Shown here: positions 35,276 through 43,877 of the stretch, in pieces
Position numbering within the stretch: the stretch's first letter is position 1
Layout: every line of letters starts with the position of its first letter
Assembly (NCBI GenBank): GCA_902789325.1
Contig: CADANN010000003.1
Location: 1 to 64,000 of the forward strand
Direction: 5' to 3'
Length of the DNA: 64,000 bases
Source of the DNA: an uncultured Spirochaetaceae bacterium
GTDB taxonomy: Bacteria > Spirochaetota > Spirochaetia > Treponematales > Treponemataceae
Made by a program: the position numbers and the translations under genes
Notes under the pieces: model-generated
What the model was told of the DNA's origin: nothing
What the model saw: the letters and a program-made list of their open reading frames with translations, nothing else
Databases searched by the model: none

Positions 35276-35302
35276 ATTATCCGGTCAAGCCGGATAATGA
35301 CA
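35276..35302. repeat. Short palindromic repeat directly after tig
   Basis: ATTATCCGG-TCAAG-CCGGATAAT followed by GACAT on the plus strand; begins one base after the tig stop. Same architecture as the repeats at 24020 and 34445, with a different stem. Confidence 0.65.
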
Positions 35303-35303
35303 T

Positions 35304-36659
35304 TTACTGTGCATTAGCGAAGAGGTCTTTGAAAGACATCTTGTCGCCCTTAGAAACTTTTACTTCCTTGTAGATTTCGTCGTAAAGCTTGTTTTCTTTA
35401 GCGTCATCGATAAGGTATTCTTTAGCGCGTGGATCTTCGTAGTGCTTCTTAACTTCTTCTACAGTCATTCCGCCTTCTTCAGCAATCTTAGCATACTGTG
35501 CTTCGATTTCTTCTGGAGTTACGCTGATGTTGCGTTCACGGATAAGAGCGTCAACGATGATGCGAGACTTAAGCATTTTTTCGCTGTCGCCAGTCCACTG
35601 CTCAAGCATAGCTTCCTTTGTCTGACCAGAAGCTGCGATCATCTTGTCGAGCTGTTCTGGAGTTGTCTGGAACTGCTGAGCCATCATTCTCCAGCGGCCA
35701 TCAAGTTCTGCCTGAAGCATAGAAGCTGGAATATCGAACTGGTTCTTTTCAACAAGCTGCTCGAGGAGAGAATTGTTCTTCATTTCCTTTACGCGGCGGC
35801 TTGCAGCGAGTTCCATATTCTTTTTGATATCTGCTTTCATGTCTGCAAGAGTCTTGTACTTTTCGTTGCAGTCCTGAGCAAAGTCATCATCAAGAGCTGG
35901 AAGGTCACGAAGTTTTACAGCCTTAATTGTTACGCGGATTTTCTTTGTTTTTCCAGCGAGTTCTGGATCAGCATCATCCTTCTTGTATTTCTTTGTGATG
36001 TCTTTTGATTCATCTTTCTTCATACCGATGATTTCGTCATCGATTTTGTAGATGTTTTCGCCGCTTCCAACTGTGAATACGAAGTCAGAGCGTTCTGTAC
36101 CGGCAATAACGTTTCCGTCATCATCGAGTTCAGAATAGTTGATTGTTACGATGTCATCTTTTGCAACAGTTGCATCTTTCTTTTCGATAACCATTGCGTT
36201 TCTTTCCTGCATAGACTTGAGCTCTTCTGCCAAATCATCATCAGAAATTGTAACTTGTGGCTCTTTTACATTTACGCCAGCAAAATCTTTTACAGATACC
36301 TTTGGGAATACATCGTAGTGTACTGTATATGTAAGATCCTTTGAAATGTCGAGATCTGGAGTTTTGTCCATAACTGGCTGTGAGTAAGGAAGAGGGCGCA
36401 TATCTGTTTCTTCCTTGAAGATTTCGTCGAATGACTGATCAATAAGAGTTCCGATTGTGTCGGCTTTGATAGAATCTCCGTATTTGCGTTCCAAAACATT
36501 TGCAGGTACATGACCCTTACGGAAACCAGGAATCTGAGCGTGCTTTACGTAGTTTGAAAGTGTTGATTTGTAAGCGCTCTCTACTTCTGCTTTTTCAATT
36601 GTTACAGTAAGCTCAACTGCCGATTTTTCAAGACTCTTGAATTCTTTCTTAAGTTTCAT
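35304..36659 (-). CDS. tig: Trigger factor
   Basis: Ribosome-associated chaperone with peptidyl-prolyl isomerase activity. The N-terminal ribosome-binding domain ends with the signature IPGFRKGHVPANVLERKYG (residues 43-61; the classical GFRxGKxP is GFRKGHVP here). A PPIase domain follows around 160-245 and a long C-terminal helical cradle to 451. Start at the ATG with AGGAG just upstream. First gene of the tig-clpP-clpX group. Confidence 0.95.
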   Translation of the reverse strand: MKLKKEFKSLEKSAVELTVTIEKAEVESAYKSTLSNYVKHAQIPGFRKGHVPANVLERKYGDSIKADTIGTLIDQSFDEIFKEETDMRPLPYSQPVMDKTPDLDISKDLTYTVHYDVFPKVSVKDFAGVNVKEPQVTISDDDLAEELKSMQERNAMVIEKKDATVAKDDIVTINYSELDDDGNVIAGTERSDFVFTVGSGENIYKIDDEIIGMKKDESKDITKKYKKDDADPELAGKTKKIRVTIKAVKLRDLPALDDDFAQDCNEKYKTLADMKADIKKNMELAASRRVKEMKNNSLLEQLVEKNQFDIPASMLQAELDGRWRMMAQQFQTTPEQLDKMIAASGQTKEAMLEQWTGDSEKMLKSRIIVDALIRERNISVTPEEIEAQYAKIAEEGGMTVEEVKKHYEDPRAKEYLIDDAKENKLYDEIYKEVKVSKGDKMSFKDLFANAQ

Positions 36660-36754
36660 CGTGACTCCTTATATTTTCCGGCTTATTGTAATTGTGATTT
36701 TTGCCGGATAAAAAAATAGAGACACAATATTTTGCGTCTCTATTGTAAGATTTA

Positions 36755-36826
36755 AGCGGAAAACGGGAGTCGGACCCGCGACATCCACCTTGGCAAGGTG
36801 GCGCTCTACCACTGAGCTATTTCCGC
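36755..36826 (-). tRNA. tRNA-Gly (anticodon GCC), copy 1
   Basis: Minus strand GCGGAAA/TTTCCGC acceptor, D arm AGCTCAGTGGTAGAGC, anticodon arm CCACC-TTGCCAA-GGTGG (GCC) and T arm GCGGGTCCGACTCCCG. CCA not encoded. Identical to copy 2. Confidence 0.95.
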
Positions 36827-36860
36827 ATTAATTTGTATTACAGGCAAACGCCTTTAATCG

Positions 36861-36932
36861 AGCGGAAAACGGGAGTCGGACCCGCGACATCCACCTTGGC
36901 AAGGTGGCGCTCTACCACTGAGCTATTTCCGC
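36861..36932 (-). tRNA. tRNA-Gly (anticodon GCC), copy 2
   Basis: Same sequence as the copy at 36755-36826, 34 bases upstream in the direction of transcription: a tandem duplication. Confidence 0.95.
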
Positions 36933-36957
36933 AAAAATCTGTTTGTAGTCTAAAAAG

Positions 36958-37037
36958 TGCGGGGGGAGAGACTTGAACTCTCACGCCGAAGCACCAGATC
37001 CTAAGTCTGGCGTGTCTGCCAATTCCACCACTCCCGC
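36958..37037 (-). tRNA. tRNA-Leu (anticodon TAG)
   Basis: Class II tRNA with a short variable arm (TGCTTCGGCG). Anticodon arm CCAGA-CTTAGGA-TCTGG gives TAG. Acceptor GCGGGAG opposite CCCCCGC has one A-C mismatch. T loop GTTCAAGTC. Confidence 0.92.
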
Positions 37038-37149
37038 GAGTGATTTAACTCATTCAAGTCTTGCGACTACGGTGATTTATATTATAGAAATTGCGCATTT
37101 GTGTCAAGGCAATCTTGAATAATAATAGCGAAATTATATAATTAAATTT

Positions 37150-37554
37150 ATGAAAAAAACAATTTCTTTGTTTGCTATATTAACTGCGGCAATAACTCTT
37201 AATTCATGCTGGATTGCACCTGTATATCAGGATTATGAGACAGTAGGGAAGGTTTGTTATTTTAAGGATTATGAAACCATGCGTGCTGTTACTGTTGCAA
37301 AAATTAATAAGTCATTTACTGACTGGCATTGGAGTACAAAGGAATTTGATAAAAAAATAGATCAGTATAAAAATAATATAAATAAAAATGATGAAGATTT
37401 TGAATATCTTACTACAAATAACTATGAATGGTGCGTTAGAAATGATACTTCAGGTAGTAAGGTTATTTTGAAAGATAATAAAACAAAAATCAGTTCTGAA
37501 TACTATTGGATTACTAATAAAGATGGTGAAAGTGTAGTGTTCTACAAGAATTAA
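37150..37554 (+). CDS. Small hypothetical lipoprotein among tRNAs
   Basis: A 134-residue predicted lipoprotein: MKK start, hydrophobic core, lipobox LNSC (Cys20), then a charged, Tyr/Lys/Asn-rich domain with no recognised family. It is the only plus-strand gene in the minus-strand tRNA cluster and is more AT-rich than its neighbours. A 21-base copy of a tRNA 3' end lies 7 bases after its stop, a hint of insertion. Function unknown. Confidence 0.65.
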   Translation: MKKTISLFAILTAAITLNSCWIAPVYQDYETVGKVCYFKDYETMRAVTVAKINKSFTDWHWSTKEFDKKIDQYKNNINKNDEDFEYLTTNNYEWCVRNDTSGSKVILKDNKTKISSEYYWITNKDGESVVFYKN

Positions 37555-37561
37555 AGTAAAA

Positions 37562-37582
37562 GTTCGAATCCTTTCAGACGCA
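37562..37582 (+). repeat. Inverted partial copy of the tRNA-Arg 3' end
   Basis: Bases 37562-37582 equal the 3' part of the tRNA-Arg gene (complement of 37656-37676) with one mismatch (TTC for CTC). The fragment faces the tRNA across the terminator. tRNA 3' fragments are typical scars of integrated elements, but those are normally direct repeats. Confidence 0.7.
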
Positions 37583-37598
37583 AATCACTGAAATCTAT

Positions 37599-37633
37599 AA
37601 AAAAAACTCCTGTAATATTGTAATTACAGGAGT
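37599..37633 (-). terminator. Terminator after tRNA-Arg
   Basis: Perfect 11-bp stem ACTCCTGTAAT/ATTACAGGAGT; on the minus strand it is followed by eight T. Confidence 0.85.
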
Positions 37634-37655
37634 TCTTATGTTATCTCTTTATTTA

Positions 37656-37729
37656 TGCGTCTGAGAGGATTCGAACCTCCTACCTACGGATTCGAAGTCC
37701 GTTGCTCTATCCAGATGAGCTACAGGCGC
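37656..37729 (-). tRNA. tRNA-Arg (anticodon TCG)
   Basis: Acceptor GCGCCTG/CAGACGC (one C-A mismatch at pair 4), D arm with AGCTCATCTGGATAGAGC, anticodon arm ACGGA-CTTCGAA-TCCGT (TCG), T arm GGTTCGAATCC. Confidence 0.93.
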
Positions 37730-37756
37730 AGAGTTTTCTGGCAAATTGCCGTAAAC

Positions 37757-37788
37757 AAAAAAGGTGCAGGAAGTTGATTTCCTACACC
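37757..37788 (-). terminator. Terminator between tRNA-His and tRNA-Arg
   Basis: Minus strand GGTGTAGGAA...TTCCTGCACC (one G-T pair) followed by six T. Confidence 0.75.
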
Positions 37789-37791
37789 CAG

Positions 37792-37864
37792 GGTGCCTAG
37801 TCGGGATCGAACCGACGACAACCAGATCCACAATCTGGCGCTCTACCGCTGAACTATAGGCACC
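37792..37864 (-). tRNA. tRNA-His (anticodon GTG)
   Basis: Anticodon arm CCAGA-TTGTGGA-TCTGG gives GTG. The acceptor begins GGTGCCTA with the extra G(-1) opposite C73, the identity element for HisRS. T loop GTTCGATCC. Confidence 0.95.
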
Positions 37865-37869
37865 GTATT

Positions 37870-37900
37870 AAAAAAAAGCTCCTTGTTTTTGCAAGAAGCT
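37870..37900 (-). terminator. Terminator after tRNA-Lys
   Basis: Minus strand AGCTTCTTG/CAAGGAGCT stem followed by a T run. Confidence 0.75.
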
Positions 37901-37904
37901 TTAA

Positions 37905-37977
37905 TGAGCCATGCAGGGATCGAACCTGCGACCCACAGATTAAGAGTCTGTTGCTCTACCAGCTGAGCTAATGGCCC
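37905..37977 (-). tRNA. tRNA-Lys (anticodon CTT)
   Basis: Acceptor GGGCCAT/ATGGCTC, D arm AGCTCAGCTGGTAGAGC, anticodon arm ACAGA-CTCTTAA-TCTGT (CTT), T arm GCAGGTTCGATCCCTGC. Confidence 0.95.
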
Positions 37978-38092
37978 GAAGTCGTGACTGACTTAGTGAT
38001 AATGAATATATATGAAACCACATTTTTAATCAAGTGCTTAACACGATTTTTTTAACATTTTTTTCACTTTTTTTTGATTTTTTTAATTATTT

Positions 38093-39622
38093 TTAATTTT
38101 CTGCGGTATAAACCTTCATCGTGCCAGTTTTACCCCTTATTTCTGCATCTGCAAGGAATTTAAGTTTATCAGATTCTTTTTCAAGTCTGCTTGCAGAAGC
38201 GTCTGAAATCAATAAATCAGTTTTATAAGTTTTACAAAGGGATTCAAGCCTGCTAGCTGTATTTACAGTATCTCCAATTACTGTATATTCCATGCGGTTT
38301 GCAGCGCCAATAGTTCCTGCAAAAACGGGGCCTGTATGAATGCCGATTCCAAAACGAACTGCTGGTAAACCTTCCTTCAAAAAATCTTTATTAACTTCTA
38401 TAAGAGCTTTTCTCATATCAATGGCTGCTTCAAATGCATCTTTAGCGCTATTATCAGATTTTACCGGTGCACCAAAAATTGCCATTATGGCATCACCAAT
38501 ATATTTATTGATAATTCCGTGGTGGCGGGTTATGCACTGGCCGAGGGCTGTAAAATATTTATTCAAAAGACTTACAACTTCTACGGCTTCCATCTTTTCG
38601 CTCATTGCCGTAAAGCTTCGTATATCACAGAATAGAACAGTAACTTCACGTGTTTCTCCGCCAAGTCCCGACAATCCATCTGATTCTTTTTCTTTCATAA
38701 GATAGTCACGAACTTCTGGATCTACGATTTTTCCAAAAGTGTCACGCATGAATTCTTTTTCTGCAAGGGAATCAGCCATATCGTTAAAACTGTCTGCAAG
38801 AATTCCAAGCTCATCTGAAGTAACTATGCCAACGCGGCTTTTATAATCTCCGTCTTTGATTCTTTTAGAAGCCTGTGTCAGCTTGTTCAGTGGATTTATA
38901 ATCAGCCTTGAAAGTGAAAGCGTGATTACAAAAGCAATAATAAGCAGAAGAATAGATACAAATACAATTCCCCAGTTTAACATAAGATTGTTATTAATAT
39001 GGATGGCAATGTAACTTGTGAGCAGCATTACAACTGGAAAAACTGAAGTTACCATAAAACAAAAAAGCATAAGGTGCTTTAAAGATGGTCTGAAAGAAAA
39101 TCCGCTGCGGCTTATATGTCCTTCCGGGAAAACTTTAGGCAGCAAAATAACTCGGTTTAGAATTTCAATTGCAAGATAGGAGAGAGTCCAGGCTGTCATT
39201 CCGGAAAAGAGAGCAAAGGCCCAGCTGGAAATCAATATTCCTTTTACATGAATTGCAAACTGTGCTCTTGCATGAATTACAAAAGGGATTTCTATAAAAT
39301 AGTAAAGGTTCCAGCCGATTACCGATGAAAGCGAAAAGACAGAAGGAATTTCTGCAACGTTTTTTACAATCTTTTCATCGCTCTTAAAGATTTTTTTTGA
39401 ATATATGATACAGACAATTGTAGGTACAAGGAAAGCAAAGAAAGTTGCGATGTTTGCAAAATGATTTCCTTTTAAGTATGATTCCCATTTTTGAGTGTTT
39501 TCAGCATCAAGAATGGGAATTGAAATCATTTTAGGTACCATTACAGCAATGGCGTTCGAAAGAACAACAATAAGGCCATAAAATCGAATCATCTTTGCAA
39601 TGAACTTTTTATTTACTTCCAT
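38093..39622 (-). CDS. Membrane-bound class III adenylate/guanylate cyclase with HAMP domain
   Basis: 509 residues: about six N-terminal membrane helices (residues 10-235), a HAMP domain (INPLNKLTQASKRIKDGDYKSRVG, near 240-290) and a C-terminal class III cyclase domain. Catalytic features: metal Asp in LFCDIRSFTAMSEK, substrate Lys and second metal Asp in NKYIGDAIMAIFGAP, and the transition-state pair in IGDTVNTASRLE. Probably makes cAMP from ATP in response to an envelope or membrane signal; the ligand is unknown. Transcribed alone, divergent from the flagellar operon. Confidence 0.9.
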   Translation of the reverse strand: MEVNKKFIAKMIRFYGLIVVLSNAIAVMVPKMISIPILDAENTQKWESYLKGNHFANIATFFAFLVPTIVCIIYSKKIFKSDEKIVKNVAEIPSVFSLSSVIGWNLYYFIEIPFVIHARAQFAIHVKGILISSWAFALFSGMTAWTLSYLAIEILNRVILLPKVFPEGHISRSGFSFRPSLKHLMLFCFMVTSVFPVVMLLTSYIAIHINNNLMLNWGIVFVSILLLIIAFVITLSLSRLIINPLNKLTQASKRIKDGDYKSRVGIVTSDELGILADSFNDMADSLAEKEFMRDTFGKIVDPEVRDYLMKEKESDGLSGLGGETREVTVLFCDIRSFTAMSEKMEAVEVVSLLNKYFTALGQCITRHHGIINKYIGDAIMAIFGAPVKSDNSAKDAFEAAIDMRKALIEVNKDFLKEGLPAVRFGIGIHTGPVFAGTIGAANRMEYTVIGDTVNTASRLESLCKTYKTDLLISDASASRLEKESDKLKFLADAEIRGKTGTMKVYTAEN

Positions 39623-39683
39623 TCTTCTATTATAGCATAGAATTTTCAGCCTTCAAGAAAATTGGTTTTTATTAAAAAAAATC

Positions 39684-39710
39684 TAAACAAAAATTTTCAA
39701 ACTCCGATAT
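39684..39710 (+). promoter_or_regulatory. Sigma-28 (FliA) promoter of flgN-flgK-flgL-fliW-csrA
   Basis: TAAA (39684-39687), 15-base spacer and TCCGATAT (39703-39710), matching the flagellar TAAA-N15-GCCGATAA consensus at nearly all strong positions, 51 bases before flgN. Confidence 0.8.
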
Positions 39711-39761
39711 TCAAAGAGAACGACCATAATTTATTAATGGGTATTAATCAGGAGTTTTGAG

Positions 39762-40199
39762 ATGGACGAATTAATTAAAGAGTACGCTACAGTTCTTGCA
39801 GAAGAGGAAAATCTTCTTGACCGCCTTGCAGATAAGCAGCAGAGACTTCGTAAGGCAATTACAGAAAAGGACTGGGAAAGTCTTGTTGGTCATATTAATG
39901 AAGTAAACTTGATTTCCGACAGCTTCCAGAAATTTGATGTTCGTCGTGATGAAATCCAGAATCAGCTTAAAACAGATGAAATTAAGCCATATTTCGAACG
40001 TCTTGGTCGGCTCCGCACAAAACTTCTTAAATGTAAGGTAGAAAATCAGGTTATTTCTAACTATGTAAATGTAACCCGTGAGTTTATTGCAGAAGTGGTA
40101 GAGAAGGCTTTGCCACAGACACGCAATAAAAATTATACAAAGTACGGCACTGTTACTCAGCCAAAACCAGCAAGTGTACTGGTAGATGTGAGGGGGTAA
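39762..40199 (+). CDS. flgN: FlgN-family export chaperone
   Basis: A 145-residue, mostly helical protein at the place where FlgN, the chaperone for hook-filament junction proteins FlgK and FlgL, is found. It begins MDELIKEYATVLAEEENLLDRLADKQQRL, cut here by the family-typical E.NLL.L...Q pattern, and continues as two more amphipathic helices. Identification rests on length, helix pattern and position 3 bases before flgK behind a sigma-28 promoter. It should bind FlgK/FlgL in the cytoplasm before type III export. Confidence 0.75.
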   Translation: MDELIKEYATVLAEEENLLDRLADKQQRLRKAITEKDWESLVGHINEVNLISDSFQKFDVRRDEIQNQLKTDEIKPYFERLGRLRTKLLKCKVENQVISNYVNVTREFIAEVVEKALPQTRNKNYTKYGTVTQPKPASVLVDVRG

Positions 40200-40202
40200 G
40201 TT

Positions 40203-42077
40203 ATGGGATCAACTTTCTCTGGAATTGAATTAGGAAAACGCAGCATAATGGCAAATCAGGATGCCATCACTACTGCAGGTCATAACATTTCAAATGCAAA
40301 TACAGAAGGCTATAGCCGCCAGCGTGTTCAGATTAAGGAATTTGATCCGCTTTATAAGCCGGATTTGGAAAGACTTGAGCGCCCGGGCCTTATTGGTCAG
40401 GGAGTTGATGTTCAGTCAATTAATCGTATCCGCGATGAACTTCTTGATGAAAGAATTGTTGCTCAGGCAAATCAGGAATCTTACTGGGATACCCGCTCAA
40501 AATACTACACCATGATTGAACAGATTTATAACGAGCCGGATGATATTTCAGTCCGTTCAAATATGGATAAGTTCTGGGAAGCATGGCAGGAGCTTTCAAT
40601 TAATCCGGAAAGCAAGGCTGCACGTCAGGCTGTTGTTACAAGAGCAGAAACTCTTACTGATTCAATCAAGCAACGCTGGGAAGCTTTGGATGGTGTAGGT
40701 AATCTTATTGATGGCGATATTGAAGCTACCGTAAAACAGGTAAACTCTTACGCAAGACAGATTGCAGACTGTAATGCAGAAATTGTCCGCAGCCGCGCAA
40801 TGGGTGATAATCCAAACGATTTGCTTGACCGCCGCGACCTTTTAGTTGATAAACTTTCAAAACTCATAGATATTTCTACAGATCAGCGCGACAGCGACGA
40901 GTTTATGGTTCACGTTGGTGGCCGTGTTATCGTTCAGGGAAATATTGCACGCGAAATTGACCTTGTTCCTCGCTTTGATGATACAGGTTACAGCAAACTT
41001 GTATGGAAAGATACAGGAAATGATGCTGTTTTCAAGGGCGGTACTCTGGGTGCATTGGTTGAGCTTCGTGATGTTGATGTTCGTAACGAAATTCAGACTT
41101 TGAATACAATGACTATGAACTTTGCAGACCTTGTAAACGATGTTCACCGCAATGCAGTTGGTGCAAATAAGGTTACAGGGCTTGATTTCTTTACTCAGCA
41201 TAGTTTTGTAGAAAATGCAAACGGTAACTTTGACCGAAACGGAAATGGTGAACTTGATACTTCTTACGTATTCCGTTTTTCTGGTACAAATGCTCTTGAT
41301 AAACAGCAGCAGGTTGGAATTGAAGGTGTAATGACCTTTAGCGGCTCTACAGGTAATGTTCAGGTTCCTTATTTCCATACAGATACTGTAGAAACTGTTA
41401 TCGCCCGTATAAATGACAGCACAAGTGAAGTTAAGGCTTATCTTGATAAGAATAATCACCTCGTTTTGAAGGCTACTACAGCTCAGAGCATAGATAATCC
41501 TGATTTTGTAATCCGTCATGTAGAAGACTCAGGTTATTTCTTAGCTGGATATTCAGGAATTCTTGCCGGAACTGGCCAAGAAGGTGCTTATGATTTTGCC
41601 CAGGCTGATGCTGTAAATGCTTTGGCTGGTGGCGCTCAGTTTGCAGTTTCTCCGGTATTTAATCCTTCTGCTTATATCGAAGTAAATCAGGTAATCAGAA
41701 ATGATGTAATGAGCGTTGCAGCAGGCTATATGGATGCTGCTGGAACAGCACCTACAGGTGACGGCCGTGCCGCAGTTGAAATTGCAGCTATCCGTAATAC
41801 AAGTGTTATGGTTGGCGGAATGAAGACCTTTGATGACTACTTTGCAGATACAGTTACAAATGTTGGTCTAAAAGGTGAACAGGCAGAAACAAATCTTTTG
41901 AGTCAGAATGCAATTATGGATGACCTTCGTAATCTTCGCGACTCAATCAGTGGTGTAAATATTGATGAAGAACTTGCCGAAATCATGAAGTTCCAGCATG
42001 GCTACAATGCTGCGGCAAAGTTTGTAACAGTTTGGGATAGTTTGATAGACACGGTAATTAACCGTCTAGGTGTATAA
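40203..42077 (+). CDS. flgK: Flagellar hook-associated protein 1 (FlgK)
   Basis: First hook-filament junction protein, 624 residues. The N-terminal rod-type motif IELGKRSIMANQDAITTAGHNISNANTEGYSRQ (shown in part) and the C-terminal helix with NLLSQNAIMDDL...EELAEIMKFQHGYNAAAKFV are the axial-protein signatures. The middle is variable. It follows FlgN and precedes FlgL. In spirochaetes the filament is periplasmic, so FlgK acts between the cell cylinder and outer membrane. Confidence 0.95.
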   Translation: MGSTFSGIELGKRSIMANQDAITTAGHNISNANTEGYSRQRVQIKEFDPLYKPDLERLERPGLIGQGVDVQSINRIRDELLDERIVAQANQESYWDTRSKYYTMIEQIYNEPDDISVRSNMDKFWEAWQELSINPESKAARQAVVTRAETLTDSIKQRWEALDGVGNLIDGDIEATVKQVNSYARQIADCNAEIVRSRAMGDNPNDLLDRRDLLVDKLSKLIDISTDQRDSDEFMVHVGGRVIVQGNIAREIDLVPRFDDTGYSKLVWKDTGNDAVFKGGTLGALVELRDVDVRNEIQTLNTMTMNFADLVNDVHRNAVGANKVTGLDFFTQHSFVENANGNFDRNGNGELDTSYVFRFSGTNALDKQQQVGIEGVMTFSGSTGNVQVPYFHTDTVETVIARINDSTSEVKAYLDKNNHLVLKATTAQSIDNPDFVIRHVEDSGYFLAGYSGILAGTGQEGAYDFAQADAVNALAGGAQFAVSPVFNPSAYIEVNQVIRNDVMSVAAGYMDAAGTAPTGDGRAAVEIAAIRNTSVMVGGMKTFDDYFADTVTNVGLKGEQAETNLLSQNAIMDDLRNLRDSISGVNIDEELAEIMKFQHGYNAAAKFVTVWDSLIDTVINRLGV

Positions 42078-42085
42078 AATATAAA

Positions 42086-42156
42086 GGAAAGTCATATACG
42101 AGTTCGTCAAGGCACGCTACGCTTAAAGCCTTGACAAACTCGTTTAATGGCTTTCC
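42086..42156. repeat. Long inverted repeat between flgK and flgL
   Basis: GGAAAGTCA / TGGCTTTCC outer arms and ACGAGTTCGTCAAGGC / GCCTTGACAAACTCGT inner arms form a hairpin of about 25 paired positions around a 14-base loop. It ends inside the first codons of the longest flgL frame. No T run follows, so it is not a standard terminator; it looks like a mobile palindromic repeat or an mRNA-stability element. Confidence 0.7.
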
Positions 42157-42176
42157 CTCAGGAGGATAAAGCCATT

Positions 42177-43421
42177 ATGCAGCGTATATCTAGTCAGATG
42201 AACAATAACAATACTCAAAGCAGTCTTCGTCTTCAGGAGAGCCGCCTGAACCGTGCTAATAATCAGATTGGTTCACAGCACAGAATCCAGCAACTCCGTG
42301 ATGATCCTATTGCTGCAGGCCACCTGGTACGCTACCAGTCATACCTTGGCCGTGTAAATCAGTTTGAAAAAAATGCACTTACTCTTTCAGATCAGTTTAT
42401 GGTTCGTGAAGGTTACATGACAGATTCTCTTGAAATCATGCAGCGTGTTCGTGAACTTGCTGTAACAGGTGCTAACGGTATTTATACAAAAGAAGATATG
42501 GCAAATATGGCTACAGAAGTTGATGAACTTCTTAAAGCTCTTGTTCAGAATGCCAATGCCGTAAGCGCAGACGGAAACTCAATCTTTGCCGGAACAAATA
42601 CAAAAGCAACTGCTTTTGATGTTGAAATGGGAAACGTAGAGGGCAGTGGAGTTCCTCTTATTCAGAATGTACGTTACAACGGAAATATTGATGTAAACCG
42701 CGTAGAAATTGATGAAGGAAAATATCTTGTAAACGATAATGCCGGAATTAAAACTTTCTGGGCAGAAAATCAGCAGGTATTCGGTGCAAGAGACGCTTCA
42801 CAGTGGCAGGCAAGCAGCGATACTGTAATTTCTGTAGATGGCGTAAAAGTAGAGATTAAGCAGGGCGACAATGTATATGCAGTTGCTGCAAAAATCAACA
42901 ATAGTGGTGCTGCTGTAAAGGCTACAATTGATCCTGTACGTAATGCTCTTAATTTTGAAACTACAGATGCACGTCAGCTCTGGCTTCAGGATGTAAGCGG
43001 CAGTACTCTCGAAGAACTTGGAATTATTAAGGATTCTTCTCAGCTTCCTCCATATAATCTTGCTAATGGCGCAAGACTGAGTGGTGGTTCTATGTTTGAT
43101 ACAGTTATCGCTTTCCGCAATGCACTTTTAGCAGGAGACCAGGAAAGTATTGGTGGACGTGTTCTTGGTGCTCTCGACAAAGGAATTGGTAGTCTTGTAA
43201 CTCGTCTTGCAAAATCTGGTGCTGAATATGAAAGAGCTCAGCTCAATGCCACAAGAAGCAGCAAACTTGCACTTGATGTAACTTCTATGGTAAGCCGTGA
43301 AGGCGACCTTGATTTTACAAAGGCAATAACTGATCTTAAGATGCTGGACTATACAAATCAGGCAACTTTAAGCCAGGCCGGAAAAATGTACTCTTCGACA
43401 TTACTTAATTACATGCGTTAG
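42177..43421 (+). CDS. flgL: Flagellar hook-associated protein 3 (FlgL)
   Basis: Second hook-filament junction protein, 414 residues from the ATG at 42177. This start is chosen because AGGAGG (42160-42165) lies before it and the product then begins MQRISSQM, the FlgL-like N-terminus; the ATG at 42147 would place the ribosome binding site inside the gene. A flagellin-like N-terminal coiled coil (LNRANNQIGSQHRIQQLRDD) and the C-terminal helix DFTKAITDLKMLDYTNQATL are seen. Confidence 0.93.
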   Translation: MQRISSQMNNNNTQSSLRLQESRLNRANNQIGSQHRIQQLRDDPIAAGHLVRYQSYLGRVNQFEKNALTLSDQFMVREGYMTDSLEIMQRVRELAVTGANGIYTKEDMANMATEVDELLKALVQNANAVSADGNSIFAGTNTKATAFDVEMGNVEGSGVPLIQNVRYNGNIDVNRVEIDEGKYLVNDNAGIKTFWAENQQVFGARDASQWQASSDTVISVDGVKVEIKQGDNVYAVAAKINNSGAAVKATIDPVRNALNFETTDARQLWLQDVSGSTLEELGIIKDSSQLPPYNLANGARLSGGSMFDTVIAFRNALLAGDQESIGGRVLGALDKGIGSLVTRLAKSGAEYERAQLNATRSSKLALDVTSMVSREGDLDFTKAITDLKMLDYTNQATLSQAGKMYSSTLLNYMR

Positions 43422-43433
43422 TGAGGAAAATAA

Positions 43434-43877
43434 ATGGAACTTATAACAAAAGCCCGTGGAAAAATTACAGTTACAGAAGACCATCTAATTACTATTCCCG
43501 CCGGTCTTTTTGGTTTTGAGCAATACACAAAATATGCACTTGTTGATTCGGACTATGAACCATTTTTGTGGCTTCAGTCATGCGAAGATCCAAATCTTGC
43601 ATTTCTTATTGTAGATCCATTCCTTATCTGTTCTGAATATGAAACAGATATTGATGATGCTTCTCTTAAAAAGATTGGAATTACAAAGCCTGAAGATATC
43701 ATCATAATGACAATTGTTACAGTTCCACATGATGGTTCAGCAATTACTGCAAACTTCCAGGGACCTCTTGTAATCAACAAGAAAAATCACGAATGTATGC
43801 AGGCTATCTTAAATGATAACCGCTGGTCTACAAAAGTTGACATCGTAAAAGCTCTTAATAAGAAAGGAGACTGCTAA
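43434..43877 (+). CDS. fliW: Flagellar assembly factor FliW
   Basis: 147-residue protein that binds CsrA and flagellin by turns. FliW family signs: [16 protein letters not shown] near residue 22, [20 protein letters not shown] in the middle and [19 protein letters not shown] near the end. Its last base is the first base of csrA (TAATG), a fixed pair in many bacteria. When flagellin in the cytoplasm is secreted, FliW is freed and sequesters CsrA, which relieves flagellin translation; this mechanism is known from B. subtilis. Confidence 0.95.
   Translation: MELITKARGKITVTEDHLITIPAGLFGFEQYTKYALVDSDYEPFLWLQSCEDPNLAFLIVDPFLICSEYETDIDDASLKKIGITKPEDIIIMTIVTVPHDGSAITANFQGPLVINKKNHECMQAILNDNRWSTKVDIVKALNKKGDC

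Noticed and set aside
36755..36932. CRISPR-like direct repeat
   Set aside because: The 72-base repeated unit is a complete tRNA-Gly; there are only two copies.
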